A stretch of DNA of 24,344 nucleotides from an uncultured Prevotella sp. (GTDB taxonomy: Bacteria > Bacteroidota > Bacteroidia > Bacteroidales > Bacteroidaceae). The stretch is taken from assembly GCA_934229335.1 (NCBI GenBank), contig CAKQDQ010000027.1:1-24344 (forward strand). Reading direction: 5' to 3'. This document shows positions 16,978-24,238 of this stretch, in pieces. Numbering within the stretch: position 1 is the stretch's first letter; each line of letters begins with the position of its first letter. The notes under the pieces are model-generated. The model ran no database searches, had not been told where the DNA came from, and was given only the letters and a program-made list of their open reading frames with translations. The position numbers and the translations under genes were made by a program.

Positions 16978-18417
16978 TTACCTAAACAATTCTTCCATTG
17001 TAATCACACTCTGCACCCTACCTGCATATTCATTCATTTTTAAGCCATAAGTAGTTATCAACGTCAGATGCAACGAACTCTTGCTATGCGTCTCATCCAT
17101 AAACGTGCTGAGTTTATTACGTAACGTTTTATCATAAGAGGCACTTATTGTGAAATCATCTTCACTGAATTTCATTTCACAGATGTTTATTACACGGTCC
17201 GCCCTATCAATAACCATATCAATTTGTGCTCCGTTTTGCTCTTTACGACTTTTCCATGGACTCGCCTCTGTTTGTACTCCGTTGATGCCAAGTGCCTGCT
17301 TTATCTGCGGCAAATGATAAAAGCAAAGTGTCTCGAAGGTAAAACCACGCCAAGCATTTAATTCTGGGCTTAGCAGATTATCCTGCCAATAACGTGGATT
17401 CATTGTCTTCTTACCATCGATAAATGAGAGATAGAACTTACTATAAAAATCTGTAAGACAATAGTATACTTCTCTCTTTGGATAACCAAACTTCACATAC
17501 GACGTAATGAAATCACTTACTTCAAGAGTTTTGAGCGTAGTTGTCAATCCGCCACCGTCAGGAAGTTTTGTTTTCTCTGTGATTTCCTTGCGTGTATATC
17601 CCTGTCGCTTTTGAGACAGTAGCCTTACTATCTTCTTACAGTCTTCGGCATTAGTAAAGAGTGATGAGTACAGACGGTCGAACTCCAAACTTAATTTTGC
17701 AGATGGTTCAAAGAAAAGCCTGTCAATATTTTGCGCGAGACTCTTGCCTTTTTGAAGCATAGATATATAATAAGGTATTCCTCCCGTCACCATATAACTT
17801 TGTAACTGATCAAACTTTGACATTGCTATTCCATTCGACTTATAGTACTGTTCACACTCAGCAAGGGTAAAAGGACGTAGTTTAATCTCATCTGTTGTCC
17901 TATCAAACAGACCGCCCTTGTTATTTATGATTTTATCAGAAATCCACGAAGTTGCAGAACCGCAGACTATAAGCATAAGATTTTCCCTTCCTGCACCCCA
18001 TCCATTCCAAAAATGTTCTAATGCTGTGACAAAACCTGAACGTGGAGTGTCCATCCACGGTAACTCATCTATAAACACGACTTGTCGTTCATGTCGATCC
18101 TTTTGCTCAAGAATTTCTATCAGGGCATTAAAGGCTTCAAACCAATCCGCAGGAACAGTATTTAATTTACTTCCATATTTCACAAGGCTTGAATAGAAAT
18201 TACCAAGTTGCAACTCTTTTAATTTCTTACCCTTAATTTCGTATGGTGACAAACCTGTATGATAAAAACTGAATTTTCCGTCAAACAGTTCTCTCACAAG
18301 AAAGGTCTTGCCCACTCTTCTTCTGCCATAAACCACCGCAAAAACAGGCTTATCTGTCTGATACAAAGAATACAACTCTTGTATTTCTCTTTCTCTTCCT
18401 ATTATCTTTTGTGCCAT
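16978..18417 (-). CDS. ATPase_2/DUF234 ATP-binding protein
   Basis: A 479-residue archaeal-type P-loop ATPase fused to a C-terminal PD-(D/E)XK-like DUF234 region, a family of unknown role that is multicopy in Bacteroidales. Walker A is GRRRVGKT (31-38), Walker B is VVFIDELPW (D117, E118), and a sensor motif CGSATSWI follows near 152-159. A winged-helix-like part lies at about 265-315. The nuclease-like core is intact in sequence: D400 in GAQIDMVI and E414-x-K416 in CEMKFS. It is cytoplasmic. The start at 18417 has AAAGGA upstream. It is convergent with the surface operon and flanked by 125-bp direct repeats, so it was probably acquired or moved into this place. Its promoter is embedded in a 35-bp palindrome. 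Confidence 0.88.
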   Translation of the reverse strand: MAQKIIGREREIQELYSLYQTDKPVFAVVYGRRRVGKTFLVRELFDGKFSFYHTGLSPYEIKGKKLKELQLGNFYSSLVKYGSKLNTVPADWFEAFNALIEILEQKDRHERQVVFIDELPWMDTPRSGFVTALEHFWNGWGAGRENLMLIVCGSATSWISDKIINNKGGLFDRTTDEIKLRPFTLAECEQYYKSNGIAMSKFDQLQSYMVTGGIPYYISMLQKGKSLAQNIDRLFFEPSAKLSLEFDRLYSSLFTNAEDCKKIVRLLSQKRQGYTRKEITEKTKLPDGGGLTTTLKTLEVSDFITSYVKFGYPKREVYYCLTDFYSKFYLSFIDGKKTMNPRYWQDNLLSPELNAWRGFTFETLCFYHLPQIKQALGINGVQTEASPWKSRKEQNGAQIDMVIDRADRVINICEMKFSEDDFTISASYDKTLRNKLSTFMDETHSKSSLHLTLITTYGLKMNEYAGRVQSVITMEELFR

Positions 18418-18439
18418 ATTTTTTTCCTTTATTATGCTG

Positions 18440-18470
18440 CAAAGGTACTAAAAATATCATTTCGCGCAAA
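18440..18470 (-). promoter_or_regulatory. Promoter of the ATPase_2/DUF234 gene
   Basis: On the minus strand TTTG (plus 18467-18470), a 19-base spacer and TACCTTTG (plus 18440-18447) match the Bacteroidetes consensus. The start codon is about 22 bases beyond the -7 box. The -33 TTTG lies inside the perfect palindrome 18461-18495. Confidence 0.75.
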
Positions 18471-18549
18471 ATAACGAATCGTTATTTTGCGCGAAGCGGA
18501 ATAAAATTACTATTTCGCGCAGAATAACGGTCCTCTATCTTGCACGCAA
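18461..18549. repeat. 35-bp perfect palindrome with further half-sites
   Basis: TTCGCGCAAAATAACGA (18461-18477), one base, and its exact complement (18479-18495). The same half-site recurs at 18514-18529 as TTCGCGCAGAATAACG, and a degenerate inverted copy follows at about 18534-18549 (TATCTTGCACGCAA). The second, imperfect palindrome is centred about 53 bp (five helical turns) from the first. The position over the -33 box suggests an operator for the adjacent ATPase gene. Confidence 0.75.
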
Positions 18550-18559
18550 TACATTTTAG

Positions 18560-18723
18560 AAAAACAGGCAAAGTAATTAACGAAGCAAGGCTGGACGATA
18601 CCTGCTGGAGAGAAAACTATAGAAAAGCAGGTTACGGAGAGCCAACTACGTGGTGAGGAACTGATGACAGATGAAGGTGGTAATCAAAGAAATCCTCAAA
18701 CTATCAAAGATATTATAAAATAA
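18560..18723 (+). pseudogene. Fragment of the last operon gene with a nonsense change
   Basis: Bases 18560-18684 copy 16128-16252 with three changes. One turns CAA (Gln) into TAA and the other two are silent, so the copy is dead. In the same frame the copy runs on after the duplicated part into a different 13-codon tail (NQRNPQTIKDIIK) ending at TAA 18721-18723. There is no start codon. A small hairpin TATCAT-AAA-ATGATA follows directly. Confidence 0.8.
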
Positions 18724-18763
18724 TTATCATAAAATGATAGGTCTGCTCGTCATTTTTATAACA

Positions 18764-18879
18764 TTAATCTCCATTAATCTGACATCTATAATTAACACCA
18801 TGGTTCATGACCATATACATTTAAATATCTCGTAAGAAATAGATTGATGAAAGATTAATGTCAGATTAATGGAGATTAA
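18764..18879. repeat. Perfect 22-bp inverted repeat around 72 bases
   Basis: Arms 18764-18785 and 18858-18879 are exact inverted copies. Each arm also contains ATTAATCT twice. The interior (18786-18857) has no ORF. The structure lies downstream of the minus-strand lipoprotein gene and could end its transcript, but there is no T-run. A miniature mobile element is the alternative. Nothing else is recognised between 18740 and 18981. Confidence 0.7.
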
Positions 18880-18981
18880 CGTTAAAATGAAAAATTTGAT
18901 ATTCTCAAAACATTTTTGTTCGAGTTTAATCACTCTTTATCTATGAGTAAAAACGTACAGGTGCTAAAATTTTCACAAGTC

Positions 18982-19695
18982 TTATTGATACATAGAATCA
19001 GCCTTTTCCTTCCTCTTTTGAAAACGAATTTCAGCCGTGGACTTCAATAATCTGTCTATGGTAAATGTAAATACATAATCATTTTGAATATTCTCTATCA
19101 TAACTGGCATCATTACCTTCATTATTTTACCAATAAACGAAGGAGCACCTGCATCAAATTTTTTACGACCCTTATAAACACATGGAAATAGATATGTCTC
19201 TTCCCAACCACCAGGTATATATACTTGCCCTAACATACCTCCATTTCTAAAAGAAACATTCTCTGTAGGAAGAAGCATATCAGATATGCATGCCCCCTTA
19301 GGAACTGTAATGGCTGGCTGAGAATTATTCCTGTCTGCATATTTTACTCCAGCATGCACAACTCGCCCCACAAAACCTTCTGTATCAACATAACTGATGT
19401 CATCCCAATTTATTTTGATGGTATGACTGCTTTTATTCTTCAGAGTAAAGTTAAATTGTTTTTGATTAACAACAGACCAAACGACATCGATATAATCGTC
19501 TTCATAATGATTATTACTAACTCCCTTCTCTGTTAGATCCATTACTTTTGTTTCACCAAACTGTTGCTTTGCATCAAGAGAACGCTCTACAGAACTAAGT
19601 CCAACTGAATAATTGGCAACATAGTCATTGACACATGAAGTTAAACCAAGAACCACAAAAACGAAAGCCAAAAGGCTAATTCCCTTAATTTTCAT
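18982..19695 (-). CDS. Uncharacterised lipoprotein
   Basis: A 237-residue lipoprotein. The start at 19695 is chosen because it gives a standard signal peptide with lipobox GLTSC (Cys21); the longer frame from 19737 only adds a non-signal extension. After the cysteine comes VNDYVANYS, then a single mostly beta domain with FNFTLKNKSSHTIKINWDDISYVD and RVVHAGVKYADR, a pattern I associate with unnamed Bacteroidales lipoproteins. The C-terminus is charged and helical (TAEIRFQKRKEKADSMYQ). No good promoter is seen within 75 bases upstream, where a strong terminator-like hairpin lies instead, so expression may depend on read-through of the structured RNA region. Function unknown. Confidence 0.75.
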   Translation of the reverse strand: MKIKGISLLAFVFVVLGLTSCVNDYVANYSVGLSSVERSLDAKQQFGETKVMDLTEKGVSNNHYEDDYIDVVWSVVNQKQFNFTLKNKSSHTIKINWDDISYVDTEGFVGRVVHAGVKYADRNNSQPAITVPKGACISDMLLPTENVSFRNGGMLGQVYIPGGWEETYLFPCVYKGRKKFDAGAPSFIGKIMKVMMPVMIENIQNDYVFTFTIDRLLKSTAEIRFQKRKEKADSMYQ

Positions 19696-19767
19696 TTCGT
19701 ATACTTTAAGGATAATGACTCTTGTGACCTCCAACAAGAAAATTGTAATAAAAATATGTTCTTACTA

Positions 19768-19871
19768 TAAAAATAAAAAAAGCGTGAGATCCGTACAAAT
19801 TGCTTATCTCACTCTTCAGGCCTTCGAACTTGCCCACTAACGTTAAGATAAGCAACCTCGAAGCCCACGCT
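19768..19871 (-). terminator. Intrinsic terminator at the end of the structured RNA region
   Basis: Read on the minus strand, AGCGTG (plus 19866-19871) pairs with CACGCT (plus 19781-19786), with an inner 10-bp stem TTGCTTATCT/AGATAAGCAA (plus 19800-19809 and 19846-19855), followed by TTTTTTTATTTTT. It lies 73 bases before the lipoprotein start codon, so it either ends an independent RNA or attenuates that gene. Confidence 0.7.
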
Positions 19872-20140
19872 GATATGTATACAGTAATCCCTTAAACGAG
19901 ATATCCTTTTATTAAGAAATGGATATAACGCATTAAGGGATGCGTCATAAACACATCCCGAGAGCATCTACTCGCTGCGTCACCTTTTACGTTAGTCCTC
20001 AAGTGTTCGAAGTTTGAAGAGTAAAAAGATGAAGCGTCTTGTAAACGCTATTCTATAATATAGTAGTTCACTTACACATTAAGTAATTCGCACAAACAGA
20101 AATAGGAGTTTCTCCAATTCTGAATATACGAATCAGAACC
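19775..20140 (-). ncRNA. Candidate structured non-coding RNA or long leader
   Basis: This stretch of about 360 bases has no plausible gene but dense self-complementarity. A long-range imperfect stem joins plus 19811-19843 to 19989-20022 (matching blocks ACTCTTCA, CTTCGAA, CTTG, ACTAACGT). Inside it lie CCCTTAA/TTAAGGG (19889-19895, 19933-19939) with a nested ATATCC/GGATAT, and an alternative GGGATG/CATCCC (19937-19942, 19954-19959) that excludes the former. The 5' part adds AGCGT-N7-ACGCT near 20033-20050 and GGAG-AAA-CTCC near 20105-20115. It ends in a terminator with a T-run, which fixes the minus strand. I found no landmarks of RNase P RNA, tmRNA, SRP RNA or a tRNA. Confidence 0.5.
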
Positions 20141-20145
20141 ATTTG

Positions 20146-20153
20146 CAAATTTA
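20146..20153 (-). promoter_or_regulatory. Possible -7 box for the structured RNA
   Basis: TAAATTTG on the minus strand fits TAnnTTTG and would start a transcript near 20140. The -33 position reads TTAT, a poor match, so support is limited. Confidence 0.35.
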
Positions 20154-20230
20154 GTTATATTTTTCCAATTCTAATAACTTTACGCAAGAAAAATTACAGA
20201 TGAACAGAAAATTCTTTTGATGTTACGCCT

Positions 20231-21790
20231 TTACTCTATCGCCCAATCTGTGATATTACCCATTGTACTATCGAAGTTGATGCCGACTTTGGTTACAGGC
20301 TTACCTGAAAGGGCGAAGCGCTGAGCATAATTCTTTAGATTGATTTGCTGCATTGCTGTCTGAGCGTCTTTGTTCAACTTCAGTTCGATAAGGTAGAGAC
20401 GAGTGGTGGTAAGCAATACTATATCCACCCTACCGTTAGGTGTGTGTACCTCTACATCTACCACATACTCCGTGAGGAGCGTGAAGATGATGAAAAGCAT
20501 CTGCTGGTAATGCCCCTCGTAGTTAGTGACATTACAGTATGGCACTGTGCCGAGGAAGGTCTGCAACAGTTGCAAGGCTTCGTCCATGTTGTCCTGACGA
20601 ATGAGCACAGACATCCTGGCAATAGCGACATCACAATTTTGAGCGTATATGCCTTCAAGATAGTTTGGCAAGAGACTTTCAAATAGACCAACCTTAATTT
20701 CTTTGTTAGGAAGATCGAGGGTGTAAAGGTCTGTTATTTCATCGTATTCCTTAATGGTGATATAACCGCTTTGATACAGTAAAGGCGTGATGACATTCAT
20801 GTTTTCGGTAGGGGCATCGAAGGCAGAGGACTTCGAGTACGCCTTACCAAGAGATGTAGGACATACATTAAACTTTCGCATCATATTGATGAGGAATGTT
20901 GGAGTGCCAGATGTAAACCAAAATGATTCGAACTTACCCTTCGAGAGACAGTTTAGCACACTGAAAGGGTTGAACACATCTGGTGAGAAAGCCGAGAAAT
21001 GGTAACCATCATAGTATTCTTTCAATTTTTCTACCGTTTCCTCAGGCGTAATTTTCCTCTTGTGGCTTAATTCCTTGATATCCCCTGACATCTGAGACAC
21101 TAACTCTTCCTTGGTTATTCCGCATACACCTGCATAGTCATCATCCATGGAGATATTGGTAATATTGTTCAGTTCGCTAAAGATGCTGACCTGCGAGAAC
21201 TTGGTGATACCTGTAAGGAACACAAAGCGTAGTTTCGCCTCGCAGTACTTCAAAGGACTATAGAAATTGCGCATGATGTTGCGCAAAACATCAAGTTGTT
21301 CTTTCTCGTGGGCGACATCGAGCATTGGCGCATCATATTCATCAATGAGTACTACTACCTGTTTGCCACTCTTCTCATAGGCAGTGTTGATGAGGTCTGT
21401 CAGTCTGTTGTTGGCATCCACTTGCGGATGTTGTATTCCCCATTTCTTTTCTTCATCCTGTAAGATGTACCCCAAATATCTCTCCAACTGCTCCTTCTCC
21501 ATGTGCTTTCCGCCACTCATATCAAAGTGGAGCACAGGATATTCTGTCCACTCTTTCTCTAGCTTCTCAATGGCAAGTCCCTTGAACAATTCTTTCTTTC
21601 CTTCGAAATAACTTTTGAGTGTAGTAACGAGCAAGGACTTTCCGAAACGACGTGGTCGTCCCAGAAAAATATAGGTGCTATCGGTATGTGTCATGCGATA
21701 CACATACTCTGTCTTGTCTATGTAAAGTCTGTCTTCCCTACGTATTCTCTCAAAGGTCTGAATTCCTATAGGATATAATTTTCTTGCCAT
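20231..21790 (-). CDS. AAA-ATPase-like protein with PD-(D/E)XK nuclease domain
   Basis: A 519-residue cytoplasmic protein of the AAA-ATPase-like (PF09820) plus PD-(D/E)XK superfamily type (PF08011), present in many copies in Bacteroidales with no settled function. The N-terminus has the family signature PIGIQTFERIRREDRLYIDKTEYV. Walker A is GRPRRFGKS (44-52), Walker B is VVVLIDEYDAPM (D150, E151), with FLTGITKFS as a sensor region. The C-terminal nuclease motif is complete: D456 in GRVDIVLL and E469-x-K471 in LIELKL, followed by an AMQQI helix. Length is normal and the start follows a near-consensus promoter. The structured RNA region lies downstream. Confidence 0.92.
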   Translation of the reverse strand: MARKLYPIGIQTFERIRREDRLYIDKTEYVYRMTHTDSTYIFLGRPRRFGKSLLVTTLKSYFEGKKELFKGLAIEKLEKEWTEYPVLHFDMSGGKHMEKEQLERYLGYILQDEEKKWGIQHPQVDANNRLTDLINTAYEKSGKQVVVLIDEYDAPMLDVAHEKEQLDVLRNIMRNFYSPLKYCEAKLRFVFLTGITKFSQVSIFSELNNITNISMDDDYAGVCGITKEELVSQMSGDIKELSHKRKITPEETVEKLKEYYDGYHFSAFSPDVFNPFSVLNCLSKGKFESFWFTSGTPTFLINMMRKFNVCPTSLGKAYSKSSAFDAPTENMNVITPLLYQSGYITIKEYDEITDLYTLDLPNKEIKVGLFESLLPNYLEGIYAQNCDVAIARMSVLIRQDNMDEALQLLQTFLGTVPYCNVTNYEGHYQQMLFIIFTLLTEYVVDVEVHTPNGRVDIVLLTTTRLYLIELKLNKDAQTAMQQINLKNYAQRFALSGKPVTKVGINFDSTMGNITDWAIE

Positions 21791-21815
21791 AACTTGCTGT
21801 TTTAATTTTCGAGTA

Positions 21816-21847
21816 CTAAATTAGCATAATTATTTGAGATAGCCAAA
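21816..21847 (-). promoter_or_regulatory. Promoter of the AAA-ATPase-like gene
   Basis: On the minus strand TTTG (plus 21844-21847), a 20-base spacer and TAATTTAG (plus 21816-21823; one mismatch to TAnnTTTG), 26 bases before the ATG. Unlike the other two ATPase promoters here, no palindrome overlaps it. Confidence 0.5.
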
Positions 21848-21892
21848 TAGTCAGACTCTTTTTTATGAAATACTTGCACCTAATACACAAAA

Positions 21893-21920
21893 AGTGCGGC
21901 CGATTCACATCGACCGCACT
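21893..21920 (-). terminator. Intrinsic terminator of the cohesin/dockerin gene pair
   Basis: Arms 21893-21904 (AGTGCGGCCGAT) and 21909-21920 (ATCGACCGCACT) pair with one mismatch around a four-base loop. Read on the minus strand the hairpin is followed by TTTTTG. It lies about 100 bases after the stop of the cohesin-like gene. Confidence 0.85.
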
Positions 21921-22017
21921 CGCTCACAAAACAGATAATTGACTTAAAACTGCTTTGAATACACCTACCTGCAATTCCTTATGAAAGAAATAAGCGTTTC
22001 GGGAAGGCGTCACATTA

Positions 22018-22683
22018 TTATTTTACACTAACAGTCTTTACATCGCCTGTCTTAACGTTCTTAACGATGTTAAGACCTGACTGTAACGTTGACTGCTTGA
22101 CACCATTTACATTGTAAATCTCTACCGCACCCTGTGCTGCGTCACCAGCAACGCCATTGATACCTGTTGGGTCAATGACGGTAATCTTTGCCGCATAGAC
22201 ACCATTCTCTGAGATAATGCCCTTATCATACAGTTTAGAATCTCCAGAGAGTTCCACTTCAGTTAGTTTAACCTCATATTCACCAGGAGTAATATCATCT
22301 GCGACCTTCACACCGAAAGTAAATATCTCACCTTCATTTCCTTTGAATGGACGCCCACTCTGCAAAATTGCAATTCGATATTCTCCTTTTACAAACGTCG
22401 GGTCAAACAGATTATGCTTATTCGCACGGTCTGACAATGCAATAATATAATAGCCCTCTTCGTCCTTTGCCATTGAAAGACCCTCTGACATAACGCAATG
22501 CATACCAAGTGACTGTACAGTTGCGGTATTCTTCATATGAACAGACATGGTGACTTGTTCACCAGGTTTGGCTGTACAATCAAGCATATAGAGACTGTTA
22601 TCAGGAATGTTTGCGATATCTTGCGCCATAACCGATGCCACAGCACACATCATTGCTACTATTGCTACAATAAACTTTTTCAT
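22018..22683 (-). CDS. Secreted cohesin-like domain protein with sorting-type C-terminus
   Basis: A 221-residue exported protein. Residues 1-21 are a signal peptide (VASVMAQ). About 30-170 form a cohesin-like beta-sandwich (DCTAKPGEQVTMSVHMKNTATVQSLGMHCVMSEGLSM...IFTFGVKVADDITPGEYEVKLTEVELSG). The last 35 residues (AVEIYNVNGVKQSTLQSGLNIVKN) resemble the C-terminal domains used for secretion and surface attachment in Prevotella and relatives. It starts 23 bases after the dockerin-bearing gene and ends before a strong terminator, so the two form a transcription unit. It could be a binding partner of the neighbouring dockerin, which is inference. Cohesin-like folds of this kind are also frequent outside cellulosomes. 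Confidence 0.75.
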   Translation of the reverse strand: MKKFIVAIVAMMCAVASVMAQDIANIPDNSLYMLDCTAKPGEQVTMSVHMKNTATVQSLGMHCVMSEGLSMAKDEEGYYIIALSDRANKHNLFDPTFVKGEYRIAILQSGRPFKGNEGEIFTFGVKVADDITPGEYEVKLTEVELSGDSKLYDKGIISENGVYAAKITVIDPTGINGVAGDAAQGAVEIYNVNGVKQSTLQSGLNIVKNVKTGDVKTVSVK

Positions 22684-22706
22684 ATTGTTTGTTAACTTAT
22701 ATATTA

Positions 22707-24110
22707 TTATTTTGAAAGATAAATATTGGCAACCTCATTACTATCGGCAACCGTTATATTACCATCATCATTCATATCTGCCGCCTTTTTATTGAAGCCT
22801 TCCTGCTCACTACCAAGATAATGATTGGCAATCATATTAGCATCAGCCATTGTTACCTTGCCATCACCATTCACGTCACCTATGATGGTCTTGACATTCT
22901 CTTCTGCCTCTGCTGCTTTCTTGGCGAGGTTTGCTATTGACGCCTTCACCTCTTCTAACTGAGCGATGAGGGTTTCTGCATACTTCTCGTCTACTGTACC
23001 AGCGTCTGACGCTGCCTCGAGGTTCAGTCTTGCATCGGTGAGAGTGTTGGATATGGCGTCAGCGTCTTCTGAGTCTGCCCATGCCTTGCCCTCGTCGGTT
23101 GTGTAGGCCTTGATGACTGCGAGGGTATCATTAAAGGCTTTCTCTACGGCTGCGAGCGAGTCGGTGAGTTCAGCGGTGAGTTTCTTGTTGAGGTCTACTA
23201 CCGTTACCTTTACACTCTCTGTTGTGCTTGGTACTGAGAATGCTGTACCTATGTTACTTACGAGAACATCGCTGAATGATACTACGCCCTCCATTTCCTT
23301 TGTGCCCTTGAGCACTACTTTGAAAACTGGAAGTGTCTTATCAGCACCGAACGGATCGTTCTGAAGGCTCTCTACCATAATCTTACCAGTCACCTCGTTA
23401 TAGAGTGCGTTGGTGTTGTCTGAGATACGATCGCCCATGAGCACATCGTCAACCACTACACCCTCAGGAAGATTAATGTTAGCCTCCACCGCTACTGGGT
23501 TTTCTATTTTGTTATCAAGATAGAAAGAGAGTGTGTCGTTCTTTGTGAACGTGATGTTCAGTGTCTCAGGACCATAAGACACAGTACCAACATCGGCTGT
23601 TACGCTTGTCTCACTGTTGTTCATTCTACGCTCTATGGCTGGAACGTTCTTGCCATTTACCATCTTTGTTGCGTCACTACCTATGACGTGTGATAACTGT
23701 ATCTTGCCACCATTAAACTTCTCATCCGCCTTTACGTTGAATGTAAACAATACGCCTTCTTTACCAAGGATTGCCTTTTTCTCTGGTTTTGAACCTTTAG
23801 CGAGAATTGTCACGCGAGTAGCGGAATAATCAGTGCTGTTATAGTCTGTAATATTCAGACTGTGACTTGTACGTGTAATGCGGTCATTGTTACGCTCTTC
23901 ATCGCCAATGAGTGTCAATCCCTCTGGCAGCGCGATATCAAACTGCAACGATGACATGACACTGTCGTTCTGCATTGCCACGTTCACAATGGCGTTTTCG
24001 CCAGGAACGACTGAGAATGGCTCTACGTACACCTTGTTATTGTCGCTGTTACCGTCAGCAAAGGCTGAAGCAGCGGCGAAAGACAAAAGGCATACTGCGA
24101 GTGTCTTCAT
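22707..24110 (-). CDS. Two cohesin-like domains, helical linker and C-terminal dockerin
   Basis: A 467-residue exported protein from the start at 24110, chosen because MKTLAVCLLSFAAASAFADG is a standard signal peptide; ATGs at 24131 and 24137 would add 7 or 9 residues and remain possible. Domains in order: a cohesin-like sandwich (about 25-165, VEPFSVVPGENAIVNVAMQND), a second one (about 170-305, INLPEGVVVDDVLMGDR), an alpha-helical, probably coiled-coil linker (about 310-405, rich in Ala and Glu), and a type I dockerin (409-467) with two calcium-binding repeats DVNGDGKVTMADAN and DMNDDGNITVADSN. Dockerins bind cohesins in extracellular complexes. Here both types of domain occur in one protein and the next gene encodes another cohesin-like domain. 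Confidence 0.8.
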   Translation of the reverse strand: MKTLAVCLLSFAAASAFADGNSDNNKVYVEPFSVVPGENAIVNVAMQNDSVMSSLQFDIALPEGLTLIGDEERNNDRITRTSHSLNITDYNSTDYSATRVTILAKGSKPEKKAILGKEGVLFTFNVKADEKFNGGKIQLSHVIGSDATKMVNGKNVPAIERRMNNSETSVTADVGTVSYGPETLNITFTKNDTLSFYLDNKIENPVAVEANINLPEGVVVDDVLMGDRISDNTNALYNEVTGKIMVESLQNDPFGADKTLPVFKVVLKGTKEMEGVVSFSDVLVSNIGTAFSVPSTTESVKVTVVDLNKKLTAELTDSLAAVEKAFNDTLAVIKAYTTDEGKAWADSEDADAISNTLTDARLNLEAASDAGTVDEKYAETLIAQLEEVKASIANLAKKAAEAEENVKTIIGDVNGDGKVTMADANMIANHYLGSEQEGFNKKAADMNDDGNITVADSNEVANIYLSK

Positions 24111-24183
24111 CTTGTTATTAGTAATATTCATACTCATAATGAATAGTTTTGTTATTGTTAATGAAATAGATTCTTTTAAATAT

Positions 24184-24216
24184 GGGCACGGCAGGCAGTC
24201 ACAGTCCACCGCGCCC
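24184..24216 (-). terminator. Hairpin between the partial gene and the dockerin gene
   Basis: On the minus strand GGGCGCGG pairs with CCGTGCCC (one G-T pair) around 17 bases, followed by ATATTTAAAAG. It is GC-rich in AT-rich surroundings and lies 23 bases after the upstream stop. The U-tract is weak. Confidence 0.45.
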
Positions 24217-24238
24217 TCGGTAAAATGTTTAAGATTGT

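Noticed and set aside
16828..17043. 71-codon ORF on the plus strand
   Set aside because: It overlaps the 3' end of the ATPase_2/DUF234 gene in antisense, has no recognisable domain, and its composition reflects the GC-rich patch. The neighbouring frame looks more coding-like but lacks a start.
19775..20140. tmRNA, RNase P RNA, SRP RNA or a retron RNA
   Set aside because: No tRNA-like end or tag-peptide frame, none of the conserved RNase P motifs, no SRP-like loop, and no reverse transcriptase gene nearby.
20345..20686. 113-codon ORF antisense to the AAA-ATPase-like gene
   Set aside because: The opposite strand encodes the conserved PD-(D/E)XK domain; this frame is a shadow.
22018..24110. 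Cellulosome locus
   Set aside because: No glycoside hydrolase or carbohydrate-binding module is visible in the window; cohesin-like sandwiches and dockerins are common in other secreted proteins of Bacteroidales.
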